A DNA stretch of 64,000 nt from Puteibacter caeruleilacunae (GCA_005217565.1 SJCO01000016.1:121450-185449); one strand, 5' to 3'. Counted from the stretch's first letter, positions 16,674-26,114 are shown. The notes: generated from the sequence alone by a model not told the origin. Translations and numbers: made by a program.

Positions 16674-18836
16674 CTATTTATCCGCAGGATTTTTGTAGCC
16701 TATCTTCTCAAAAGGAATATCTTCAAATCCTTCGATCTCAGAAAACACCCTGGCATCTTTCTTTAATTTGAAATTCATGGATTCTTCATCAACAAATCCT
16801 GGATTATCTTCTGTTAGCCAGTTATCATCCTCAAAAGGCATCCACGCTTTGTTGTGGCGATATGCTTTCTTCACCTTATAGAAAACATTTTTTGATACAG
16901 TATTTCGTTTGGGTAGAGCAGGATCATCGTCCCAGTATTTTGCCAACTCAGGGTAACGTGTACTATATGGCGGTTGTTGGTAGTTTACGGCCTTTAATCG
17001 CACATCGTAAACACCTCCCTTTACCAAGGTATTCTTCGACCAGTTTGAGTTGCGGTTATCGACATGTATTCCTAATTCTGCATCTATAAAAATGTTATTA
17101 GAATAAGGATTATCAGTCCCTCCTCCAATGAGCACAGGCATCTCGCCCGGCTTGTAGAAAATATTTCCAAACACCTTCATTCCACAGGCTCCATCATCAT
17201 GATAAACAGCCGACGTGGCATGAATACTATTCAAATGATGAAAGAAATTGTAGCGAACAAGGTGACCTCTTTCTGAGGGATCACGACCATAATATAGAGC
17301 TCCCTGATCATGTACTTCCTGACACACATGATGTATTTCGTTATACTCAAAAAGATGGTCATTTCCTCGCATCAATATGGCCATACTAGGGGCATCGAAT
17401 AACTCACAGTTAGCTATACGGTTGCCTACACCGCTGATATCTATTCCTGCCCTGTACGACTTTTCAATGCGATTAAAGTTGTGAATTTTACAATTTATCA
17501 CTGCATTATTTCCTGGCTTAAGCGTCTTTCTATCACCTCCACTTAGATGGATACCACCTGCTCCGGTATTATAGATCTTGCAATTATCAACGACATTGTT
17601 CTGCCCTGCTCTTCGATCGAAAACGGTATCATCATAAACATGCTGCAAATAACTTCCAACCTTTTCTGAAGCCCTTACACCAATACCATTATGCGACAGA
17701 TTTTTAAAAGGAACAATACCTTGTCCCATGCATACTGCCATCATCCCAAGGTTGCGAAAGGTGCAATTATCAACGTGAATATTGTTCGAGTTCTCGATAT
17801 ATATCCCCATTCCTCTGGAACATTCGAATGTAATATTCTCAAAGCGAATATTATTGGCATCAATAATACTCACCATAGGTGTTTCAAGAATTGAAATCTC
17901 CAATTTCTTCATGATCTCATGAGGATAGAAATACAGTTTCCCCTCCTTACGATCGAGATAAAATTCTCCTGGCTGATCGACCTCCTCAAGAATGTTGTAT
18001 ACAAACCAGCGATTAAACTTCATTCCAGTACCAAAACCATACAACGAAGGTTGCTTGGTTTCAAATACCTTATTGGCAGTATCAATTTGGGCAAGCTCCA
18101 CAGCATCCTCTGCCCATCCACGTTTAAAGTATCCTGAGATCCAAATGTCCTCATGCGACTTCCACGACTGTGGTCGGTTGGTATCGAATGTAAACTTTCC
18201 GCCTCGATTAGAGAAATCACCATCACGAGGCACTGATCCAGAATCAACGATTTTCCCCATGGCTATGGTAGAATCATTCGGCCATCGTGCCAACGAGAAA
18301 GGTTCTCCATTAACGAATAATTCAGCCCATGCAGGACCAAACGGACGAGCAAATCCCACGGGACGTAATTTCCCGTAATCGTAAATGCCCTGCGACTTAA
18401 GATCAACAACTCTGATATGATTTCTTACGGCTGCATCAAAACGCTTAATCACGTTTTCATCCTTCAACTTTTCAGCTTTCTCAGCTGCTATTTCAATACC
18501 CCCTGTAAGACTAACAGCCTCGTTTTTGTAAGCAGAAAAAACAAGATTCAATCCTTCAAGATCATCTTCATTCGTAAGTCGGAAGGTACTCCTTAACGCA
18601 TACTTCCCTTCTCTGAAAAACACATGATAGCTCTTTGTATCTTCATCGTTCTTCTTTCGATTTACAATTTCCTCTTTTGCTCTTTTCAGTGAAGCAAAAG
18701 GGTTACACTTTGATCCGGTTCCATTGATGTCACTTCCGTTATTTGCAATAAAAATATCGGATTTGTTAGTACAAGAAGTTGCTAAGATGCATAGGCACCA
18801 ACACATACCAATAAATAATTTCCAAGGTGTTCTCAT
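16674..18836 (-). CDS. Right-handed parallel beta-helix lipoprotein, probable carbohydrate-active enzyme
   Basis: A 720-residue exported protein. The N-terminus looks like a lipoprotein signal (CLCILATSC, then TNK). The segment FIANNGSDINGTG with NPFASLKRAKEEI (about 30-58) is the typical opening of right-handed beta-helix glycan-active enzymes. From about residue 330 to 600, repeated N-x-I-x-x-C/N rungs follow (NNIRFENITFECSRG, NNIHVDNCTFRNLG, NNVVDNCKIYNTGAGG). Such folds occur in polysaccharide lyases and in families such as GH120 and GH141; the catalytic family cannot be fixed from sequence reading. It is a single gene between two terminator/promoter regions. Confidence 0.85.
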   Translation of the reverse strand: MRTPWKLFIGMCWCLCILATSCTNKSDIFIANNGSDINGTGSKCNPFASLKRAKEEIVNRKKNDEDTKSYHVFFREGKYALRSTFRLTNEDDLEGLNLVFSAYKNEAVSLTGGIEIAAEKAEKLKDENVIKRFDAAVRNHIRVVDLKSQGIYDYGKLRPVGFARPFGPAWAELFVNGEPFSLARWPNDSTIAMGKIVDSGSVPRDGDFSNRGGKFTFDTNRPQSWKSHEDIWISGYFKRGWAEDAVELAQIDTANKVFETKQPSLYGFGTGMKFNRWFVYNILEEVDQPGEFYLDRKEGKLYFYPHEIMKKLEISILETPMVSIIDANNIRFENITFECSRGMGIYIENSNNIHVDNCTFRNLGMMAVCMGQGIVPFKNLSHNGIGVRASEKVGSYLQHVYDDTVFDRRAGQNNVVDNCKIYNTGAGGIHLSGGDRKTLKPGNNAVINCKIHNFNRIEKSYRAGIDISGVGNRIANCELFDAPSMAILMRGNDHLFEYNEIHHVCQEVHDQGALYYGRDPSERGHLVRYNFFHHLNSIHATSAVYHDDGACGMKVFGNIFYKPGEMPVLIGGGTDNPYSNNIFIDAELGIHVDNRNSNWSKNTLVKGGVYDVRLKAVNYQQPPYSTRYPELAKYWDDDPALPKRNTVSKNVFYKVKKAYRHNKAWMPFEDDNWLTEDNPGFVDEESMNFKLKKDARVFSEIEGFEDIPFEKIGYKNPADK

Positions 18837-19021
18837 TAGTAATTTTTTTGATCTGATTTTATGGTTTTAAAACGATAAAATTGCAGATTATTTGATAGAA
18901 ACAGGCATTGGCGACCAATTAAATGATGGTATATTTTCGGGAAACACTGCAACATATTCGGGATTACACCTACTTTTTAAGACTTCATAAACCATCCATA
19001 TCCTTCATTGATACAATTTTG

Positions 19022-19097
19022 TACACATTAACCTATAATCGTACAACTTAACCCACTACTGATACAATGCTTATGCCTTTGACTTCTTGTAGCTTTG
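19022..19097 (+). promoter_or_regulatory. Promoter with three-site operator for the nitroreductase gene
   Basis: The -7 box TAGCTTTG (19090-19097) is identical to that of the dehydrogenase gene. GTACACATTAACC (19021-19033), GTACAACTTAACC (19041-19053) and GATACAATG (19061-19069) form three half-sites whose ACA cores lie 67, 47 and 26 bp before the box. A 12-bp string, ATAATCGTACAA (19035-19046), is identical to 14028-14039 and lies exactly 55 bp before the box in both promoters. The rest of the 291-bp gap (18837-19021) shows nothing clear. Confidence 0.65.
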
Positions 19098-19127
19098 CAA
19101 TGTAGATGAAACAATAAAAGATTAGGC

Positions 19128-19679
19128 ATGGATGCAATTAAAATGATTGAAGAACGCAGAAGCGTACGTAAGTTCAAAAATGAAAAGGTAGACAGAGAAA
19201 CAATGAAGGAGATTGTTTCAATTAGTCGCTGGGCTCCTTCATGGGGAAATTTCCAGGTAGCCAGATATACATTAGTCGACAACCAAGAGACCATTAAAAG
19301 ACTTGCCACCGATGGCGTTGATGGTTTCGTGTATAACATCAATACCTTAAAGGAGGCAAAGGGGGTTGCTGTTTTGAGTTTCGTAAAAGGGAAAAGCGGA
19401 AAACTTGAGGGCGACGATTATGCAACTTCAAAAGCTAATGTTTGGGAGGTTTTTGATGCAGGTATTGCATGCCAGACTTTCTGTTTGGCGGCACATGCTA
19501 AAGGTGTTGGAACATGTGTTATGGGAGTTATTAATGATGTATCAATTGCTGAAATTGTTGATCTCCCTGAAGAGGAGACAGTAGCTGCGCTTATCGTTTA
19601 TGGTTATGAAGATGGGGATCATGCTAAACCAACTCCTCGAAAAGATGTTAATGAAATACTACGCTTCGTCGGAGAATAA
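19128..19679 (+). CDS. Nitroreductase family protein
   Basis: A 183-residue FMN-dependent oxidoreductase of the nitroreductase fold, short form. MDAIKMIEERRSVRKFKNEKV at the N-terminus is the FMN-phosphate-binding RRSVR signature. WAPSWGNFQ (about 34-42) and the late GVGTCVMG (about 126-133) line the flavin site. Family members reduce nitroaromatics, quinones or flavins as dimers. It forms a two-gene unit with the monooxygenase-like gene 22 bp downstream. Its promoter matches that of the dehydrogenase at 14221, which points to a shared electrophile or quinone response. Confidence 0.93.
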   Translation: MDAIKMIEERRSVRKFKNEKVDRETMKEIVSISRWAPSWGNFQVARYTLVDNQETIKRLATDGVDGFVYNINTLKEAKGVAVLSFVKGKSGKLEGDDYATSKANVWEVFDAGIACQTFCLAAHAKGVGTCVMGVINDVSIAEIVDLPEEETVAALIVYGYEDGDHAKPTPRKDVNEILRFVGE

Positions 19680-19701
19680 TCATATTAAAAGCTAATGAAT
19701 T

Positions 19702-19998
19702 ATGAGTAACCAGAAATTAACAATTATTGCACGAATTCTAGCAAAAGAAGAATCAAGAGATTTTGTAAAGAGTGAATTACTTAAGCTAATTGATCTTACC
19801 AGGTCTGAAGAAGGATGTATTAACTATGACCTGCATCAGGATAATGAAAATCCTAACTTATTTTTGTTTTACGAAAACTGGCAAAGTAAAGCATTATTAC
19901 AAAAACACTTGGAAAGTCAGCATTTAGTAAACTATGTGGAAGTCACCAAAGATGCGGTAGAAGAATTTACGATTAATGAAATGACGCACATTGCGTAA
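19702..19998 (+). CDS. Antibiotic biosynthesis monooxygenase (ABM) / putative quinol monooxygenase
   Basis: A 98-residue protein with the small ferredoxin-like ABM fold (IIARILAKEESRDFVKSELL, EEGCINYDLHQDNENPNLFLFYENW, then LLQKHLESQHLVNYV). This resembles E. coli YgiN, a quinol monooxygenase. Such proteins act as cofactor-free dimers on quinols or similar aromatics. It follows the nitroreductase by 22 bp and ends at a strong terminator, so the two genes form one operon. The combination suggests quinone redox cycling or detoxification. Confidence 0.9.
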   Translation: MSNQKLTIIARILAKEESRDFVKSELLKLIDLTRSEEGCINYDLHQDNENPNLFLFYENWQSKALLQKHLESQHLVNYVEVTKDAVEEFTINEMTHIA

Positions 19999-20030
19999 AA
20001 AGTATTATCATTCAGTATGTCACAACTGAT

Positions 20031-20073
20031 AAAGCAACACCAACAGCATGAATAAGTCTGTTGGTGTTGCTTT
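20031..20073. terminator. Bidirectional intrinsic terminator
   Basis: A perfect 16-bp stem, AAAGCAACACCAACAG (20031-20046) with CTGTTGGTGTTGCTTT (20058-20073), has an 11-nt loop and is followed by more T. It separates the rightward nitroreductase operon from the leftward DJ-1 gene. Confidence 0.93.
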
Positions 20074-20079
20074 TTATTC

Positions 20080-21390
20080 CTATTTCGGTTTTATACCTTG
20101 TGCGTAATAACCTTTCTTCAAAAAAGAATTAAATAGTGGATTCAACAACAGGGTTGACATAGCCTTTGCAAGAAGAACTGCCGATTTATCTGCCGTCTTA
20201 GCCGAACCTGCCCCAAAGAGTGGATTAGGTGCAAACTCCAGCACTTCATGTTCAATATATTGAGCCCATTCTCTCCCAACAATTTTTTCTACAGCCTTTA
20301 GTCCTACCGTATAAGAACCAACTGCTGGTCCTGCTGAGAAGAACTTGCCATCTACAGCTATCTCCTGATCGGTTGGAGTCACTCCTATTTTTGGTAAAGA
20401 TTGAGCCTGCTGGTAATTGGTAGCTGCATTCTTCCCCTCAAGTAATCCTGTTGCTCCAACCAAGAAAGTTCCTGCACATACACAGATAATTGCAGAAGCA
20501 TTCTTTTCCTGATGTAGGATGAAATCAAGTACCTCCGGATCTTTCAGATATTTGGGGTGCGTAGCCCCTACAATCAGGACATCCAGCTGTGGACAATTGT
20601 CAAAAGTAACTGTACTTTCTATATCAGGACCAAACCCGATCATCGATTTAGAAGTCCCCTTAGTATGTGAAACGTAATGAAATTCACAATTGGGTAACGC
20701 TCCAAATACATCTACTGCTCCCATTACATCTGGGATAAAAATGTTAGGAGCTGCAAAAACACCCACTTTTAGAGGTTTTGGATCTTTAGGCACCTGAAGA
20801 ACAATATTACTCAATAATGGATACTGCACCAAAGCATCATATTCTAACGTTAACTCGGCAAACTTAGTCTTCCATTTGCCACTTAGCTCATAGTATACAG
20901 CAAAGGCCGACTCAATAGCTCCTGTCGACGGGCCTGAAGTCAGCAGTTTGCCATCTTTAATACTCTTTCTCTTATCAACTACATTTAGAATTTCCTTCCT
21001 CAATCGATCCAGAGTGTTCCGATCGGCAGTTATCTTTTCATCTTTTATTAGTCCTGCTTGAAATAAGGTCCAAACTCCATTAGAAATACCAATCACATAT
21101 TTGGCTTTCGCGGCTTTAGCAGCCACAAACTTTAGAAGATCTTTATTAACACTCTCTCTTTCACTCATCTCCCCTACTACCAGCACATCTAGCTCAGGAC
21201 AATCATCATAAGTGGCATTAGCTACTACAGTAAAATCAGACCTTCCTATTACTGGTCCTTTTGCTTCTGCAATATAATGACTCCTTGTTTTTGGATTGAA
21301 ACGGAAAATAATATCGGTCTCAATTATATCAGCCATTCTGCATCCTGGAGTTAACACAAACCCTACATTAACCTTCTTAAATATACTCAT
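20080..21390 (-). CDS. Tandem DJ-1/PfpI domain protein
   Basis: A 436-residue fusion of two DJ-1/PfpI (GATase1-like) domains, at about 5-190 and 205-400. In the second, the nucleophile elbow is intact (IICVCAGTFLVGATGLLEGK, Cys305), as in isonitrile hydratase-type members. In the first, the same elbow reads VIGISNGVWTLFQAGLI, with Asn104 where the cysteine should be, so that domain is probably non-catalytic. Family roles include glyoxalase-like, isonitrile hydratase and chaperone activities; the reaction here is not determinable. An AraC gene follows on the same strand just upstream (21469-22374), echoing the common AraC/DJ-1 pairing. Confidence 0.88.
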   Translation of the reverse strand: MSIFKKVNVGFVLTPGCRMADIIETDIIFRFNPKTRSHYIAEAKGPVIGRSDFTVVANATYDDCPELDVLVVGEMSERESVNKDLLKFVAAKAAKAKYVIGISNGVWTLFQAGLIKDEKITADRNTLDRLRKEILNVVDKRKSIKDGKLLTSGPSTGAIESAFAVYYELSGKWKTKFAELTLEYDALVQYPLLSNIVLQVPKDPKPLKVGVFAAPNIFIPDVMGAVDVFGALPNCEFHYVSHTKGTSKSMIGFGPDIESTVTFDNCPQLDVLIVGATHPKYLKDPEVLDFILHQEKNASAIICVCAGTFLVGATGLLEGKNAATNYQQAQSLPKIGVTPTDQEIAVDGKFFSAGPAVGSYTVGLKAVEKIVGREWAQYIEHEVLEFAPNPLFGAGSAKTADKSAVLLAKAMSTLLLNPLFNSFLKKGYYAQGIKPK

Positions 21391-21418
21391 AACACACTCA
21401 TGTTTAAATTACTGAGTG

Positions 21419-21426
21419 CAAATCTA
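21419..21426 (-). promoter_or_regulatory. -7 box of the DJ-1 gene
   Basis: TAGATTTG on the minus strand matches TAnnTTTG, 29 bp before the ATG at 21390. No clear -33 box is seen. CCTACACACTAACAC on the minus strand near 21451-21437 loosely resembles the operator half-sites of the dehydrogenase and nitroreductase promoters, but at a different spacing. Confidence 0.45.
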
Positions 21427-21468
21427 TCTCAAAGGCAGTGTTAGTGTGTAGGACTAAAAAAGCTGATA

Positions 21469-22374
21469 TCAGGACAAATCAATCATCTTACGAAATTCTA
21501 TAGGGGTAACTGATTCGTGCTTTTTGAAGAATCGGCTAAAGTAAGAAGGATCCTCAAATCCCAATCGCAATGCAATTTCATTGACAGTTAACTCGGCCAT
21601 AAATAGCAGGTATTTTGCTTCAATTATCTTGATTTTACTCAACAACTGTGATGCTGACTCCCCTGTTGCTGCTTTTATTGATTTGTTCAGATGATTTGGA
21701 GATACTGATAACCGCTCAGCATATTCTGCTATTGAAAGTTGGGTAGCAAGATTATCATACACTAGTTTTTTAAATCTGTAACTCAAGTTAATTGCTGCAT
21801 TATTAGTTGCATATTCATCGCGACTAATCATATTGAGTTCAAGCAACAACGTTATCGTGTAGGCATTTACAATATTCAGATTATTGGCTCCAGTGGCATA
21901 TTCATGTAGTATCCTGTTAAAGATATTTTCATAATATATGCGCATATCACGTTCAATTGAATATTTCGATTTACTCCATGTTTCAAGAAAATCAAGATTG
22001 AATATCAGTGAGTGATTATCCATAGTCCCAATCATTCCATCACTTTGAATATAGAATACCACACCTTTGCATTCAGTCGACTCAGCTTCAATTGAAAAAG
22101 GCTTCATTGGTTGAATGATTAGTAAATCGCCCTCAATCAGATCATAATCATTATACCCCACCTTAATTGCTAGCGTTCCCTCTGTGAGTAAAACAAACAA
22201 TAGTCCCGTTTCCCTCACTACTGGCGTTGGCAATTTTATAGAAGCAAGAAATTCTTCTAAGAAAATGCACAAGTAATCACTCTTACGCTTAAAATAGCGC
22301 TCGATAATACCCTTGCCTGGATTCTTTGGCATGTGCGCTTTTCTCTCTTTTGGATGATGAAGGAATTCTTTCAT
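21469..22374 (-). CDS. AraC family transcriptional regulator
   Basis: A 301-residue regulator. An N-terminal AraC-ligand (cupin-like) domain (about 50-170; GLLFVLLTEGTLAIK, IEGDLLIIQPMKPF) is joined to a C-terminal AraC DNA-binding domain (SIAEYAERLSVSPNHLNKSIK, then LTVNEIALRLGFEDPSYFSRFFKK). An alternative start at the methionine of residue 15 would shorten it slightly. It lies upstream of the tandem DJ-1 gene on the same strand with a 78-bp gap holding a -7 box. It probably controls that gene; this is inference from position. Confidence 0.92.
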   Translation of the reverse strand: MKEFLHHPKERKAHMPKNPGKGIIERYFKRKSDYLCIFLEEFLASIKLPTPVVRETGLLFVLLTEGTLAIKVGYNDYDLIEGDLLIIQPMKPFSIEAESTECKGVVFYIQSDGMIGTMDNHSLIFNLDFLETWSKSKYSIERDMRIYYENIFNRILHEYATGANNLNIVNAYTITLLLELNMISRDEYATNNAAINLSYRFKKLVYDNLATQLSIAEYAERLSVSPNHLNKSIKAATGESASQLLSKIKIIEAKYLLFMAELTVNEIALRLGFEDPSYFSRFFKKHESVTPIEFRKMIDLS

Positions 22375-22589
22375 AGAATCTGGATTATTTTCAATCTGAT
22401 TAAGTTTATTATCTCCAATTATATAAGATAGAACTTACATTGAATTTCAATCATTCTCATAGGTATAACGTAGAATGCTGGTATTCATGTTCGTTTCATG
22501 ATAATAAAAATAACAACTTTGAGCTTATCTATTCTAATAAGTGATTGATTTGTCCCATAATTGGCATAAATCACTCCATCATCAGTAAA

Positions 22590-23345
22590 CTAATCTTGCT
22601 TTAAACGTTCAATAATATCCAAGGTCGTTTTATTCATGTCAGTCCACATGACTGTTTCTACAAATTGACCTAAGGTTGGGTGATATTCTGGCAAGTGTGC
22701 TTCTAGCTCTTCCAGTGCCTCATTAAATTCTTCCAGAAGTTCCAACTCCTCTTCGCTAAACAACTCAGTAAAATCTTCCGATTCGGGCATGTATGAATCT
22801 TTCCAGTGTCGGAACAGTGCTGCCAATACTTGAGTATCGTATTCATCATTCTGACAGCTAAGAAGCACCTCCTTGGAAGTCCACAGGTGCAGTACACTAA
22901 AGATATTTTGTCTGTTCAACTCATGGAATTCATCATCAGTAACACTATAATCTTCCTCTTCTTCCTCAGCCTCTTCTTCTTTCTTGGCAATGGTATTTTT
23001 TAGCGGTCTCTGTTTGATTCGAACCTGGTAATAGTAGAATGGAGCGTATATAAAATTGAGAAAAATCAATGCATAAATAGCCTTCGAATACTTGTCGTGC
23101 TTATGCCAGAAACGTATACAAAAGATCCAGTGAATTAAAATACAAATTGATAGAGGTAAAAAGTAAAGTTTAATATCCGAGTCTTTCGTAAAGCTCATAA
23201 AATCTTTGTGATCTATAATATCAGTAAAAATCAAGACTGCCCCCAGTAATAATGATGTAACTAAGCACAATACATTAGCCCAGAAACAAATACGAATAAA
23301 AATATTGTCTTTGGTGTCTATTGAGAAGTTATTGTTTGCCTCCAT
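22590..23345 (-). CDS. Uncharacterised membrane protein with acidic cytoplasmic tail
   Basis: A 251-residue protein that I do not recognise. Three hydrophobic helices are visible at about 18-42, 58-80 and 86-110. A basic stretch (RIKQRPLKNTIAKK) is followed by a run of glutamates (about 123-132). The C-terminal half (about 135-251) is soluble, acidic and probably helical, with FSEEELELLEEFNEALEELEAHLP. The basic flank suggests this tail is cytoplasmic. It stands alone between an AraC gene and a divergent TonB-dependent receptor. The 215-bp gap downstream (22375-22589) shows only a weak 7-bp hairpin (AGTGATT 22540-22546, AATCACT 22569-22575). Confidence 0.78.
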   Translation of the reverse strand: MEANNNFSIDTKDNIFIRICFWANVLCLVTSLLLGAVLIFTDIIDHKDFMSFTKDSDIKLYFLPLSICILIHWIFCIRFWHKHDKYSKAIYALIFLNFIYAPFYYYQVRIKQRPLKNTIAKKEEEAEEEEEDYSVTDDEFHELNRQNIFSVLHLWTSKEVLLSCQNDEYDTQVLAALFRHWKDSYMPESEDFTELFSEEELELLEEFNEALEELEAHLPEYHPTLGQFVETVMWTDMNKTTLDIIERLKQD

Positions 23346-23447
23346 AAAAGTTGTCGTTTATTAAGATTATGTTTCAGTCGATGAATTTAGGGAAAAAAAA
23401 GTTACATCGCCAGAAACATTCGCTCTCTCTGCAAGAAAAATCACTAC

Positions 23448-23487
23448 AACAGTTAAGTGTTTCTAACTTTTTGGCATCTTAACTGTT
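23448..23487. promoter_or_regulatory. Inverted repeat in the divergent promoter region
   Basis: AACAGTTAAG (23448-23457) and CTTAACTGTT (23478-23487) are perfect inverted repeats with a 20-nt spacer, in the 300-bp gap between the leftward membrane-protein gene and the rightward receptor gene. Centres are about 30 bp apart, which fits a regulator bound at two half-sites. CATCTTTG at 23583-23590 is a one-mismatch -7 box for the receptor gene. Nothing else is clear in 23346-23645. Confidence 0.5.
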
Positions 23488-23645
23488 TCAATAGTATCTC
23501 AATTAACAGAAGCTGTTTTATCCATTCCCCCGCAAATTTATGTCGTTTGCCAGTATTAGTTTAGTACGAGAGAAATTCTCTTCATCTTTGCAATGAAATC
23601 GAAAAGAGACCAATCTTGTATTAATAAACCGTATAACCACTATTA

Positions 23646-26081
23646 TTGATGAAACAGATCGTGATCATTTTACTTGCTGTTCTTACAGCATGGATGCCTT
23701 TAAATACACTAGGGAACAGTCCTGAAAATCCAGTGGAGGATGAAAAAGGAAAAGTTGTAGGAGAAGTTCAGGACAAGAACTCAAAGAAGCCTATTGAGTA
23801 TGCTACAATTACCATTCATAATACCGATGGAGACCAGTTAATAACCGGAACAATTAGCGATGCTCAAGGTCAGTTTACCCTAAAGGACATAAAAAACGGC
23901 TCCTATTATATCAGCATAAAATTCATTGGATATAAAGAACAAATTCTTCGGGATATCACCGTAAAGGGACGAAATTCATCAATCAACATTGGCAATATTC
24001 TGCTAGAGGAAGACAGTCAGGCTATTGACGAGATTGTTGTTTCAACCAATCGCCAAAAAATCAGCTATCAGATAGATAAAAAGGTAATTAATGTGGCTGA
24101 GCAAATTACCTCTGCATCAATGTCTGCCGTTGAAGTATTGGAAAATATGCCATCAATACGCGTGGACATTGAAGGAAATGTTTCGCTCCGTGGAAGTACC
24201 GGATTTACCGTTTTAATCGATGGAAAACCAACAGTCCTTGACCCCAGCGATGTTTTAAAGCAAACACCTGCGTCGACCATCCAAAATATAGAAATCATCA
24301 CCAATCCATCGGTTAAATATGAACCTGATGGAACCGGTGGAATAGTCAATATTGTAACGAAAAAGAATAGAACACCAGGCATACAGGGACTGGTTAATTT
24401 CAATACTGGGTCTTTCGGTCGCTATGGTGCTGATTTCCTGCTCAACTACCGTAAGAATAACATGAATTTCTTTATCGGCAGTGAACACAGAAGGTCTCCC
24501 TATGAGGGAAATTCGTATAACGAACGCAGAACGACTATTGATGGAACAACTACCTATAACATCTCTGAAGGAGAAAGTAATCGTCAGCGCAATGGGAATG
24601 ACCTGCGACTAGGTATTGAGTGGGATATGTCGGATAATGATAACTTTTCTCTTGAGGCTCGGGGTGGTAGATATGAATCACTCTATGACTCCAGACTTAA
24701 CTATTTCACCCAACAAAATGACGAAATTCCATTTCGGGAGATAAGTGAAAATGAATCAGGAAGAAGTGCCAACTATATATCAACCAATGCGAATTACATC
24801 CACAAGTTCGATGAGGAAAAACATGAATTGGTAGCGCAATTAAACTTCAGCTATCGAGATGGGGATGAGCATGCCGAGAACTTCCGACTAGATGCCAATG
24901 AAGATGTAACTGGTGCGACCAGAACTACTGAGGTTGGCCCTGGGAAACGCTGGACTATGCGCCTGGACTATACAAAGCCTTTTGATAATGACAATGCGCT
25001 TGAAACAGGATTTCAGCTACGAAAGAGTACTAGTATTGATGAAACCACCTTCAACATCTACGACATTACAAATAAGGAGTTTGTGCTTCAACCTGATTTC
25101 AGTAACAAGATTGATTATGACCATAACATTTATGCCGTGTATGGTATATATCGAGGAATGTTCAACAATTTTGGTTATCAGGTAGGACTACGAAGTGAAT
25201 ATACATACAGAGAGGTTACTCCAACAACATCTGATGAGGTATTTACCATTGATCGTTGGGATTACTTCCCCACCCTTCACATTTCATTTCAGTTTCCGAA
25301 GGATCACCAGCTAATGACAAGCTACTCAAGGAGAATTGACCGACCAAGAGGATGGTATCTGGAGCCTTTTATCACCTGGAGTGACATGTATAACGTACGA
25401 CGAGGGAATCCGGAATTAGATGCAGAATATATTGATGCACTGGAGTTAAGCTACGTTAAGAATTGGGAAGAATCGCAGTTTTCACTTGAAACCTATTACA
25501 GAATTAAGCACAACAAAATTGAACGTATCCGCTCGGTATATGATGAAGGGATTGTTTTATCAACGTATGAGAATATTGGGAAGGACTACTCTCTGGGTAT
25601 GGAGTTAATGTATTCTACCCCATTATTTAAGTGGTGGGAAGTTTCTTTTACGGGTAACATGTTTGATTACCGCATTGATGGAGAGCGCAACAATGTTTCA
25701 TACGATATGAGTTCATTCACATGGAGTAGTCGGATGGCAAATACATTTCAGGTACATCAAAACTGGCGTTTACAGCTCGACGGATTTTATAACAGTCCGA
25801 CCATTAGCACTCAAAGCGAGAGTCGTGAGAACTATGGCGTAAACCTCGCTGTAAGGGCCGATTTTTTGGATAGAAAACTATCGACCACACTTCAGGCGCG
25901 TGATTTATTCTCAACAATGAAATATGAAAGTACCATTGAAGATGATAACTTATTCAGTCTTCGCAAATATTCAAACAATGCGCCTTTACTTTCTTTAACT
26001 TTAAGTTACCGTATTAATAATTTTAAACCAAAGCGGCAACAACGAAATGGAGACAATCAGAACGGTGGTGAAGAGTTTTAA
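23646..26081 (+). CDS. TonB-dependent receptor, outer-membrane beta-barrel family
   Basis: An 811-residue outer-membrane protein with a signal peptide (about 1-23). An N-terminal carboxypeptidase-regulatory-like domain (about 36-118; GEVQDKNSKKPIEYATITIHN) and a TonB plug (about 125-230; VEVLENMPSIRVDIEGNVSLRG) follow. The large barrel is of the OMP_b-brl_3 type (YSRRIDRPRGWYLEPFITW). It lacks SusC features and has no SusD partner. The following genes encode a LytS-type kinase and a LytTR regulator, 33 bp apart and overlapping, which suggests a co-transcribed sensing and transport unit. The ligand is unknown. Confidence 0.92.
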   Translation: MMKQIVIILLAVLTAWMPLNTLGNSPENPVEDEKGKVVGEVQDKNSKKPIEYATITIHNTDGDQLITGTISDAQGQFTLKDIKNGSYYISIKFIGYKEQILRDITVKGRNSSINIGNILLEEDSQAIDEIVVSTNRQKISYQIDKKVINVAEQITSASMSAVEVLENMPSIRVDIEGNVSLRGSTGFTVLIDGKPTVLDPSDVLKQTPASTIQNIEIITNPSVKYEPDGTGGIVNIVTKKNRTPGIQGLVNFNTGSFGRYGADFLLNYRKNNMNFFIGSEHRRSPYEGNSYNERRTTIDGTTTYNISEGESNRQRNGNDLRLGIEWDMSDNDNFSLEARGGRYESLYDSRLNYFTQQNDEIPFREISENESGRSANYISTNANYIHKFDEEKHELVAQLNFSYRDGDEHAENFRLDANEDVTGATRTTEVGPGKRWTMRLDYTKPFDNDNALETGFQLRKSTSIDETTFNIYDITNKEFVLQPDFSNKIDYDHNIYAVYGIYRGMFNNFGYQVGLRSEYTYREVTPTTSDEVFTIDRWDYFPTLHISFQFPKDHQLMTSYSRRIDRPRGWYLEPFITWSDMYNVRRGNPELDAEYIDALELSYVKNWEESQFSLETYYRIKHNKIERIRSVYDEGIVLSTYENIGKDYSLGMELMYSTPLFKWWEVSFTGNMFDYRIDGERNNVSYDMSSFTWSSRMANTFQVHQNWRLQLDGFYNSPTISTQSESRENYGVNLAVRADFLDRKLSTTLQARDLFSTMKYESTIEDDNLFSLRKYSNNAPLLSLTLSYRINNFKPKRQQRNGDNQNGGEEF

Positions 26082-26114
26082 GAAATAAACGGTATATTGA
26101 ATAAGGTAAAAACC

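Noticed and set aside
17992..18378. 128-codon plus-strand open frame opposite the beta-helix gene
   Set aside because: It is antisense to a well-supported coding region, has no recognisable domain and no promoter.
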